A stretch of DNA of 64,000 bases from DASPSM01 sp036008465 (GTDB lineage Bacteria; Planctomycetota; Planctomycetia; Planctomycetales; Planctomycetaceae): assembly GCA_036008465.1 (NCBI GenBank), contig DASYNP010000087.1, forward strand, positions 84,541 to 148,540, written 5' to 3'. The notes below the pieces were generated by a model that was not told the DNA's origin, ran no database searches, and worked only from the letters and a program-made list of their open reading frames with translations. Positions 1 to 6,999 of this stretch are shown piece by piece; position 1 is the first letter of the stretch; each line of letters opens with the position of its first letter. The position numbers and the translations under genes were made by a program.

Positions 1-230
1 GTCGCCAGGAGGATGACGCAAATGAGCCATGGCAAGACGTGCGCTCGGGATCGACGCGACACGCCAGTCTCGGGCATCCGCAGCGACTTCACCCGTTCGC
101 TCAGCACCCGCTGCCGGTCTGTCCGCGCGGGCGACACCGAGATCGGCGGAGCGGGCTTGCCGTCCTCGACTCTCGGAATCGATTCGGTTCTGGCGACCGG
201 TTCAACCTTCGCGGCAGGTTCAACGCTCAC
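1..230 (-). CDS. N-terminal part of a membrane-anchored (HlyD-like?) protein, cut by the window edge
   Basis: Reading leftwards from a GTG at 230 gives an open frame that runs off the window. About 60 polar, Pro/Arg/Glu-rich residues come first, including the stretch ERVKSLRMPETG, followed by a hydrophobic segment (LPWLICVILLA) that looks like the start of a transmembrane helix. A short cytosolic tail followed by one helix is typical of planctomycete membrane-fusion (HlyD/RND adaptor) proteins, but the diagnostic barrel-sandwich part lies outside the window, so that family name is an inference. The frame stays open back to a stop at 348-350, so GTG codons at 290 or 287 are alternative starts. 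It points the same way as the acyl-CoA operon upstream of it but is separated from it by about 310 bases. Confidence 0.5.
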   Translation of the reverse strand, partial: MSVEPAAKVEPVARTESIPRVEDGKPAPPISVSPARTDRQRVLSERVKSLRMPETGVSRRSRAHVLPWLICVILLA

Positions 231-541
231 GGTCTGCTCTCTTGAAGTCTGCGCCCGTCTGAAGTTTTGAGACGTCAGCGGGCGCACCACTGCCGCCTGC
301 GTGTGAAGCGCGGGTTCCCTTCTCCTGCGCCAAGATGGCCGTCGCCCCTACCGACTAGCCGGACGCAGAGATTCCCATTTCAGAAGTCCCGAAGCTCGAT
401 TGTATCAAGAACTCGACGGACGAACACTGGGTTCTTCGGGGCTTCTCGTGGGCACCCCACTCTACGCGCCCGGAGCCCTAGGGGTGTCATGAATCACGGG
501 CCGGACCAAGCTTTAGGCACCCAGGTTCGGCGCCCCAGCCG
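231..541. other. Intergenic stretch, no gene recognised
   Basis: This stretch lies between the end of the acyl-CoA synthetase gene and the partial membrane-protein gene. It may hold the promoter of the latter. An open frame on the plus strand across it has no recognisable protein character and enters the synthetase gene antisense, so it is not called. Confidence 0.4.
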
Positions 542-2227
542 TTACCGCCGATTTCGCAGCTCGACCCGCCGGATTTTGCCGCTGACGGTTTTCGGCAGCT
601 CTTCGACGAACTCGATTTCCCGAGGATACTTGTAGGGCGCGGTCGTGTGCTTGACGTGTTCCTGCAGTTCGTGCTTGAGCGCGTCGGAGGGCAGGTGCCC
701 TTTGGCCAGCACGACGAACGCCTTGACGATCTCGCCGCGCTCCGCGTCGGGCTTGCCAACGACGGCCGCCTCGACGACGGCCCGGTGCTCGACCAGCGCG
801 CTCTCGACCTCGAACGGGCCGATGCGATAGGCCGAGCTGTTGATCACGTCGTCGGCTCGGCTGGCGAACCAGAAATAACCGTCGGCGTCGACGTGCCCGC
901 AATCGCCCGTGCGGTACCAGCCCTGGCGAAACGCGTTCGAAGTCGCCTGCGGATCGCGCCAATACTCCTGGAACAATCCCAGCGGACGATTGGCTTCGAT
1001 CCGGATCGCCAGATCGCCGTCCTCGCCAACCGGTCGACGGCGGCCCTCCTCGTCGATCGCCGCCAAGTCGAAGCCGGGCGAGGGCAGCCCCATCGATCCA
1101 GGCTTCACCTTCACACCCGGGAAATTCCCGCAAACGAGGACCGTCTCGGTCTGACCGTAGCCGTCGCGAATGGTGAGCCCCGTCGCCTCCTTCCAGACAT
1201 TGATCACCTCGGGATTGAGCGGCTCGCCGGCCGCCACGCAATGCCGCAGTGCGGCCGGCCGAAACGAACTCAAATCGAGCTTCACTAGAAAGCGATAGAT
1301 CGTCGGGGCAGCGCACAGCGTCGTGATCGGATAACGGGCCAGGCAGTCGAGCACGTCGGAGGGTTGAAACTTCCCAGACGTGTGGTGGACGAACAGGCTC
1401 GCACCACAGCCGAGTGGTCCGAAAAGGCTCGACCACGCGGCTTTGGCCCAGCCAGTGTCGGAAACGTTCCAATGCAAATCATCGGGCCGCAAATCGAGCC
1501 AGAACCGACCGGTAATCTGGTGGCCGATGCCGTAACTGGCGTGCGTGTGCAGCACCATTTTCGGCATGCCTGTCGTGCCTGAAGTGAAGTAGACGAGGGC
1601 CGGGTCATCGCGACGGGTCTCGGTCCGCTCAAGTGGTGCTGGCTGCGCCGAGAGGAGCTCCTCGTAGGAATGCCACTGCGGGCGTGGTTCTTTGTCAACA
1701 AGAATGCGGTGTTTGAGCCCGACCACCTGCGACGCGATCGCATCGATTTTTTCGGCCCCCTCGGTGTCGGTGATCACAGCGCTGACGCCGGCCAACTCGA
1801 TGCGATAAGCCAGATCCTTTGGGGTCAACAGCGTCGTGCCGGGGATCGCGATCACGCCCGCTTTGAGCAGGCCGATCAAAGTCTCCCACCACTCGGGTAT
1901 CCGGGGGAGAATCACCAGCACCCGATCGCCGCGAGCTAGCGGCAACTGGGTGACGGCCCGAGCGAATCGCCCGGACCGATCGGCCAACTCTGCATACGTG
2001 ACGCGTCGCTCGGTTTCCGCCCCCACCCAGTGAAGCGCCGTATGGTCGGGCGAAGCGGCCGCCCACGCGTCAATCACGTCGAAGCCGAAATTGAAGTTCT
2101 CGGGGCACTCCCAGCGGAAGTTGGCCCGCGCGCGATCGTAGTCGGCGCGTTCGCAAATCCGCTCGGTCGAAAACGGGAGGCCCTTTGGCCGGCCACTTAG
2201 CTCTGATGCTCTTCGATTTTCGCCCAT
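542..2227 (-). CDS. Acyl-CoA synthetase, medium-chain (ACSM-like) AMP-forming type
   Basis: A 561-residue member of the adenylate-forming superfamily that would activate a carboxylic acid with ATP to an acyl-AMP and then to acyl-CoA. The P-loop-like motif YFTSGTTGMPK, the GYGQTE adenine-binding motif and a C-terminal KTVSGKIRR segment with the adenylation lysine are all visible. The N-terminal part (NFNFGFDVIDAW, ALHWV, IPGTTLLTPKDL) resembles medium-chain or xenobiotic acyl-CoA synthetases (ACSM) more than acetyl-CoA synthetase. The ATG at 2227 overlaps the end of the B12/GTPase gene by 31 bases, suggesting translational coupling; a longer frame back to 2401 is only the neighbour in another frame. 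In this operon it probably supplies the acyl-CoA substrate of the mutase (inference). The exact acid cannot be read from the sequence. Confidence 0.88.
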   Translation of the reverse strand: MGENRRASELSGRPKGLPFSTERICERADYDRARANFRWECPENFNFGFDVIDAWAAASPDHTALHWVGAETERRVTYAELADRSGRFARAVTQLPLARGDRVLVILPRIPEWWETLIGLLKAGVIAIPGTTLLTPKDLAYRIELAGVSAVITDTEGAEKIDAIASQVVGLKHRILVDKEPRPQWHSYEELLSAQPAPLERTETRRDDPALVYFTSGTTGMPKMVLHTHASYGIGHQITGRFWLDLRPDDLHWNVSDTGWAKAAWSSLFGPLGCGASLFVHHTSGKFQPSDVLDCLARYPITTLCAAPTIYRFLVKLDLSSFRPAALRHCVAAGEPLNPEVINVWKEATGLTIRDGYGQTETVLVCGNFPGVKVKPGSMGLPSPGFDLAAIDEEGRRRPVGEDGDLAIRIEANRPLGLFQEYWRDPQATSNAFRQGWYRTGDCGHVDADGYFWFASRADDVINSSAYRIGPFEVESALVEHRAVVEAAVVGKPDAERGEIVKAFVVLAKGHLPSDALKHELQEHVKHTTAPYKYPREIEFVEELPKTVSGKIRRVELRNRR

Positions 2228-3327
2228 AGTTCTTCGAGTCCCTGTCCCTTGGCCGCGCTTGCCTTGAGTACGGGAATCGGGCGAGCGCCCGGCAGATTGA
2301 GATGCTCGTGCACCTGCGCCGCCATGCGGTCGGACCCGGGAAGATCGGCCTTGTGCACGACCACGATGTCGGCCACTTCCAAGAGTCCGGCTTTTTCCCA
2401 TTGCAGTTCGTCGCCCGATTCCGGCTGCAACAGGACCACCAGTACATCGCTCTGCTCGCGGACGGCCGTGTCTCCCTGCCCTGCTCCGACCGTTTCGAGA
2501 ATGACCGTGTCAAACCCGAATGCCCCGAGCAGGCCCACCATCACGTCGAGATTCTTGGCAATCGCCTGCTGTCCGCCGGGAGTCGCCAAACTGCGAATGA
2601 ACACGCCCGAATCGTCGGCCGGCTTGGCGATCCTCAGTCGGTCACCCAACAGGGCGCCGCCAGTCAGCGGACTTTCGGGATCGCAGCACAGGACAGCCAC
2701 GGAGCGGTCCCGCGACCGCAGCAGCTCGACCGATCGACCGATCAGGCTGCTCTTGCCGACGCCGCCGCTGCCCGTGAATGCCGTGACTCGACCTTTGTCT
2801 GGCCCCGATGCCAGCTCATGCCGCAGGACATCCAACGACTGTCCGCGCGACGCGATTGTCAGCAGACGGGCCAGCGCGCGGCGGTCCTTTTGGCGGAAGC
2901 GGCGGACCAGGTCCTCGACCGACTCGGGCTCTTCCGGCTTATGGAGCCGCTCGACAATTTCCGCAATCGTAGTGCCGGGACCGGCGACCGAGCGCACGCC
3001 CAGCTCGAGCAACTTCGGAACGTCCTTTTCGGGGATGATCCCGCCGATGAGAACGCCGACATGTTCGAGTCCGGTCTTCCGCAGTTGCTCCATCAGCGGC
3101 GGCACGAGCGTCATGTGGGCGCCGCTCAGCAGGCTGATCCCCAGCCAGTCGGCGTCCTCATCGAGGGCGGTTTGGACGACCGCTTCGATCGGCTGCCAGA
3201 GGCCGGCGTAGATCACGTGAAAGCCCGCGTCGCGCAGGCCGCGAGCGACGACCTTGACGCCCCGGTCGTGTCCGTCGAGCCCGATCTTCGCCAACACCAC
3301 CCGCGGCGACGTCGCATGCGCGATCAC
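2197..3327 (-). CDS. Fused cobalamin-binding domain and MeaB/ArgK-type GTPase (mutase small subunit plus chaperone)
   Basis: A 376-residue two-domain protein. Residues 1-130 form the B12-binding domain of radical acyl-CoA mutases, with the base-off signature DxHxxG (D18, H20, G23) and downstream SLLSG and GGIIP motifs. Residues from about 137 to 376 form a MeaB/ArgK G3E GTPase with Walker A GSGGVGKSS (186-194), ETVGAGQ and the base-recognition segment VVHKAD. MeaB proteins load and protect the cobalamin of the mutase. The B12-GTPase order is that of IcmF, but the mutase barrel that follows in IcmF is a separate gene here. The GTPase part is short, apparently lacking the C-terminal dimerisation arm of free MeaB. 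The start overlaps the mutase stop by four bases (ATGA), so the two are surely co-translated. Confidence 0.9.
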   Translation of the reverse strand: MIAHATSPRVVLAKIGLDGHDRGVKVVARGLRDAGFHVIYAGLWQPIEAVVQTALDEDADWLGISLLSGAHMTLVPPLMEQLRKTGLEHVGVLIGGIIPEKDVPKLLELGVRSVAGPGTTIAEIVERLHKPEEPESVEDLVRRFRQKDRRALARLLTIASRGQSLDVLRHELASGPDKGRVTAFTGSGGVGKSSLIGRSVELLRSRDRSVAVLCCDPESPLTGGALLGDRLRIAKPADDSGVFIRSLATPGGQQAIAKNLDVMVGLLGAFGFDTVILETVGAGQGDTAVREQSDVLVVLLQPESGDELQWEKAGLLEVADIVVVHKADLPGSDRMAAQVHEHLNLPGARPIPVLKASAAKGQGLEELWAKIEEHQS

Positions 3328-4973
3328 GATAGGCCGCCCGTCTCATGCCGGCCGAGAACTTCCGCCAAAGCGCTCATCGTCTCATAGACTGTCGCGCGGG
3401 CCGTCGCGGCCTCCAACAGGGCCGGGAAGACGTTTTCTTTTCGTTCGGCCGCCCGCTTCACGTTTTCTAGCCCCCGCGTGACCGCCTGATTGTCACGGCT
3501 CTTCTTCAGACGCTGCAGGTTGCGGATCTGCTCCTCCTCGGGCCCTTCGTCGATTTGCAGAATGTCGATCGGCTTTTGCTCGTCTTCTTCAAATGCGTTG
3601 ACACCGACGATGATCTTCTCGCGCTTGTCGACCGATTTCTGATAGACGAACGCGGCTTCGGCGATTTCTCTGCGGAAGAAGCCCGAATCGATCGCCGCCA
3701 ACATGCCGCCTTGCTGCTCGATGCGGTCGAAGTATTCTTCGGCCTGCTGCCGCATTTGCTGCGTGAGTGTTTCGACGAAGTAGCTGCCGCCGAGCGGATC
3801 GGGTGTGTTCGGCACACCCGTTTCGTACGCCAGCACCTGCTGCGTGCGCAAAGCCAGCGTGACAGCATGCTCGGACGGCAGCGCCAGAGTTTCGTCCATG
3901 CTGTTGCTGTGCAGCGATTGGCAGCCACCCAAGGCGGCCGCCAATGCCTGGTAGGCGACTCGGATGAGATTGACTTCAGGTTGCCGATCCTGAAGCGAGC
4001 AACCGGCCGTTTGGGCGTGGAACCGCAGTTTCCAGGCCGATTCGTCGCGGGCCTTGAAGCGGTTTCGCATCACGTCGGCCCAGAGCGAGCGGGCTGCCCG
4101 GTACTTGCCGATTTCCTCAAAGACGTCGTTATGCGCGTTAAAGAAGAAGCTGAGACGCCGGCCGACCTGGTCGACATCCAGACCCCGCTTGAGACATTCC
4201 TCGACATAGTGAATGCCGTCAGCCAGCGTAAAGGCCAGTTCCTGCACGGCGGTCGAACCGGCTTCGCGAATGTGATAGCCGCTAATCGACACGGTATTCC
4301 ATTGCGGAACCTGCTGAGTGCAGAACTCAATCAGATCGATCACCAGCCGCACCGACGGCTCCGGCGGAAAGACGATTTCGTTCTGGGCGTGGAATTCCTT
4401 GAGGATGTCGTTCTGAATGGTGCCGCGGACTTTTCGCCAATCCCAGCCGGCTTCGCGCGCCGCGGCGAGGTAAAACGCCATGATGATGGCCGCGGGGGCG
4501 TTGATCGTCATGGAGACGCTGATTTGTTCCAGGTCGATGTCGGCGAAGAGCTGGCGCATGTCGTCGATCGTGTCGACGGCCACGCCCAGTCGGCCCACCT
4601 CACCGCGTGACTGCGGGCAATCGCTGTCCAAGCCCATCAAAGTCGGCAGGTCGAAAGCCGTGCTCAGCCCGGTTTGTCCCTTATCCAGGAGGAAGCGAAA
4701 ACGCTCGTTGGTCTGGTGGGCCGTCCCGAAGCCGGCGAATTGCCGCATCGTCCACAGCCGGTCCCGGTACATCGCTTTGTGAATGCCGCGGGTGAATGGA
4801 TACTGGCCGGGCCGTCCGATGCCGACGGACTCGGCGATTCCCAAGCGAGCGAGATCTTCGCCGGTATAAAGCGGGGCGATCGGAACCCCGCTAACCGTCG
4901 TGGCCGGTTCGGCTCGCTCCGGCACGGGACATTCCGAGACCGTCGTCTGCTTTTCGACCTCGACCGTAGCCAT
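3324..4973 (-). CDS. Cobalamin-dependent acyl-CoA mutase large subunit, isobutyryl-CoA-mutase-like active site
   Basis: A 549-residue TIM-barrel substrate-binding subunit of a radical-B12 acyl-CoA mutase; the B12 domain is on the next gene. Family landmarks include GQYPFTRG, GLSTAFDLPT, GTIQNDILKEF, SISGYHIREAG and LGGCQSLHSNS. Methylmalonyl-CoA mutases have Tyr in the RQYAGF motif and Arg in the ILKEFxxRN motif to hold the carboxylate. Here these are Phe79 (RQFAGFG) and Gln197 (HAQNE), the pair known from isobutyryl-CoA mutase. The Asp typical of 2-hydroxyisobutyryl-CoA mutase is Ala106 here, and Ile is not found at the Phe position. I therefore infer reversible isomerisation of a carboxylate-free short acyl-CoA such as isobutyryl-/n-butyryl-CoA or a relative. 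The methyltransferase gene ends 15 bases upstream. Confidence 0.9.
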   Translation of the reverse strand: MATVEVEKQTTVSECPVPERAEPATTVSGVPIAPLYTGEDLARLGIAESVGIGRPGQYPFTRGIHKAMYRDRLWTMRQFAGFGTAHQTNERFRFLLDKGQTGLSTAFDLPTLMGLDSDCPQSRGEVGRLGVAVDTIDDMRQLFADIDLEQISVSMTINAPAAIIMAFYLAAAREAGWDWRKVRGTIQNDILKEFHAQNEIVFPPEPSVRLVIDLIEFCTQQVPQWNTVSISGYHIREAGSTAVQELAFTLADGIHYVEECLKRGLDVDQVGRRLSFFFNAHNDVFEEIGKYRAARSLWADVMRNRFKARDESAWKLRFHAQTAGCSLQDRQPEVNLIRVAYQALAAALGGCQSLHSNSMDETLALPSEHAVTLALRTQQVLAYETGVPNTPDPLGGSYFVETLTQQMRQQAEEYFDRIEQQGGMLAAIDSGFFRREIAEAAFVYQKSVDKREKIIVGVNAFEEDEQKPIDILQIDEGPEEEQIRNLQRLKKSRDNQAVTRGLENVKRAAERKENVFPALLEAATARATVYETMSALAEVLGRHETGGLS

Positions 4974-4988
4974 TTTGATTCCTCGAAG

Positions 4989-5957
4989 TTACCGACGCCG
5001 CCCAAACATAAGTATATTCCGCCCCACGCCGGACTGCGCAAACGCCTGATAGATGCGGCGTCTAACGTGCGACGGCAAGCTCAGCTCGAATTCGACGCGC
5101 CGTCTATGACAGGCGTCGCCCTTGGCGGCGTCGCCCACGTAATTTTCGCCCATTAGCAAAAACAGTTCCATAGGAAAGTCGGACTGCTGGTAGACCCGCT
5201 CGAAGCCGCAATAGTCGAAGGTTGTCTGCAGCGAGTCAAAGGTGAAATAGTTGATGTGGTCGGGAACGGCAATCCACCAGGGCTGGGCGTTCAGTTTCTG
5301 CCGGGCGGCCTCCTGGATTTCGCTGAAATCGTTGGGCACGCGAATGCAGACGAGACCGCCGGGGCGCAGGACCTCGCCGGCCTGTTGCAGCAACTTCACG
5401 GGATCGGGGACATGCTCGAGGACATTGAGCATCACCACAACGTCGACACTACGCGCGTTCGAGGGTTCCGCGATGTATTCTTCCAGCGTCGTCGCCTGCA
5501 CGCTGAGGCCGCGGCATCGGGCGCGCTCGACGGCTTCGCTGGCGATCTCGATGCCTTGTGGCTCAAAACCGTGCTGTCGGACGTAGGCCAGAAAGTCACC
5601 GGTTCCACAACCCACGTCGAGAAGCTGGCTCCCGGCGCCCAACTCTTTCAAACTGGCGACGATGTCGTCGTACAAAACTGATTCGAGCCAATGAATTTCG
5701 GACTTGGCGGATTCACCCCCTTCCATGATGCGACGGAGCTCTGGCGCCCGGCCGCCCTTGCGCAGAACGTCGAAATAGCGACTCTCATAGAAGCGCGAGA
5801 TTTCTGCGTCCGACGGCACGGGATACAGATGGCGAAACCCGCATACGGGATGTTGTCTCGTCTCGTAAGTCTCGCCGGGCATAGGGTCACATTCTGGAAG
5901 TGGCTCGGTGGGCCCTCCACTCAGAGTAGAGCAGCAGGACCGGACTGAGTGAGCCAT
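4989..5957 (-). CDS. Class I SAM-dependent methyltransferase with N-terminal Cys residues
   Basis: About 322 residues from the ATG at 5957; a longer frame to 6053 would run over the divergent neighbour. The SAM-binding motif I is LLDVGCGTGDFLAYV, followed by the acidic motif QGIEI, then VDVVVMLNVLEHVPDP and VLRPGGLVCIRVPN, the standard Rossmann-like methyltransferase order. A short N-terminal region contains ECDP and a Cys in HPVCGFRHLYP, a layout seen in methyltransferases of surface-glycan or small-molecule clusters. It is transcribed ahead of the mutase with a 15-base gap, so it may be first gene of that operon, but no functional link to the mutase is evident. The substrate is unknown. Confidence 0.82.
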   Translation of the reverse strand: MAHSVRSCCSTLSGGPTEPLPECDPMPGETYETRQHPVCGFRHLYPVPSDAEISRFYESRYFDVLRKGGRAPELRRIMEGGESAKSEIHWLESVLYDDIVASLKELGAGSQLLDVGCGTGDFLAYVRQHGFEPQGIEIASEAVERARCRGLSVQATTLEEYIAEPSNARSVDVVVMLNVLEHVPDPVKLLQQAGEVLRPGGLVCIRVPNDFSEIQEAARQKLNAQPWWIAVPDHINYFTFDSLQTTFDYCGFERVYQQSDFPMELFLLMGENYVGDAAKGDACHRRRVEFELSLPSHVRRRIYQAFAQSGVGRNILMFGRRR

Positions 5958-6088
5958 TAAAGAGAATGCACGGCAGACAGGCAACCTCCAGCGGGCGACC
6001 GTTGAAATCGATCTGTCAAGCACTGAGGAGAGCGCACCCGAACGTCGATCCACCCATCAAATCCGAGTTTTCGGCGCTGTTCCTGCCA

Positions 6089-6973
6089 ATGCCAGCGGAT
6101 GGTATTCTGGCCGATTACTCCAGGCATACGTCGGCCGCGACTCCAGCAATCGGCCGGGTACTGCGTGACCTCACAAAAACAGCGGCATTTCGGATCAACG
6201 ATTCTTTGGCAAACTCTCCACCGGTCGGCCTGCAGCAGAAATCCGCCGAGATCGCTTTTTTCGACGGCGTCACGCAAGACGGCGACTACGATGTCTTTAC
6301 GGATCGGGGCTACGAGCGAATTCTTCGAGCCTTCGACGCGCATCTACAGCCGTTGATGCGTTCCCGAAAAGATCCGCTCGAGGCCGTCGACCTCGGCTGC
6401 GGTACCGGGGCCTTTACGTCGCGACTTCAGCGATATGGCTTCCACCTGCATGGCGTTGACATTTCGCCCCAAAGCGTCACGCGGGCCTCGCAAAAATTCC
6501 CGAGCATCGATTTCCACGTCGGAGACATCGAATCGACGCCGTTCCCCGGCGACACCTTCGACGTGGTTTTTCTCAGTGCGGTGTTGCACCACTTTCCCGA
6601 CCTCACACGAACGGTCGCCGAGTGTGGACGAATTTTGAAGCCGGGCGGCATTCTGCTGGCCTGCGACCCGCACCGCGGCAATCCCGCGATGTGGCTTTAT
6701 CGCTGCAAGGAGTCGCCGTTCTACTCGTCGAAGGGCGTCACCGAGAACGAGCAGCCGCTGTCGAAAGCAGCGTTGCATCGAGCCTTTCAGCCCGAACCGT
6801 TCGAGGAGGTGCGCGTCTCGGCAATCTCGGGAATCACCTATAAGCATATCGCCAGCAGAACGGCCTCTCTTTTCCTGCCGGCCTACAACCTTCTCGACCG
6901 CTGCTTCGATCTGCCATTGGTTCGCGATCGCTTCGGCTCGTTTTTGATCACCTACGCACGCAAACGAGCCTGA
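6089..6973 (+). CDS. Class I SAM-dependent methyltransferase
   Basis: The core carries AVDLGCGTGAFTSRL (SAM motif I), LHGVDIS (motif II acidic residue), FDVVFLSAVLHHFPD and LKPGGILLACDPH, the regular class I methyltransferase signature. The C-terminal part (YKHIASRTASLFLPAYN, then VRDRFGSFLITYARK) resembles methyltransferases acting in lipid or glycan modification, but no substrate can be assigned. The frame is open from 5966; I prefer the ATG at 6089 because the region before it is poorly protein-like and would leave only 8 bases to the divergent methyltransferase. A TTG near 6206, just before QQKSAEIAFFDG where similar proteins usually begin, is also possible. It converges with the membrane protein gene downstream, 26 bases apart. 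Confidence 0.8.
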   Translation: MPADGILADYSRHTSAATPAIGRVLRDLTKTAAFRINDSLANSPPVGLQQKSAEIAFFDGVTQDGDYDVFTDRGYERILRAFDAHLQPLMRSRKDPLEAVDLGCGTGAFTSRLQRYGFHLHGVDISPQSVTRASQKFPSIDFHVGDIESTPFPGDTFDVVFLSAVLHHFPDLTRTVAECGRILKPGGILLACDPHRGNPAMWLYRCKESPFYSSKGVTENEQPLSKAALHRAFQPEPFEEVRVSAISGITYKHIASRTASLFLPAYNLLDRCFDLPLVRDRFGSFLITYARKRA

Positions 6974-6999
6974 AGAGTCGCGGTTGCGAATCCTTTGGC

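Noticed and set aside
267..635. 122-codon plus-strand frame at the left end
   Set aside because: Arg/Ser/Pro-rich, runs antisense into the acyl-CoA synthetase end and has no protein-like segments.
2302..3387. 361-codon and 320-codon plus-strand frames
   Set aside because: Antisense to the B12/MeaB fusion gene, where Walker A and DxHxxG motifs prove the minus-strand frame.
5966..6088. N-terminal extension of the plus-strand methyltransferase
   Set aside because: Would leave eight bases to the divergent gene start, and the extra 41 residues have little protein character.
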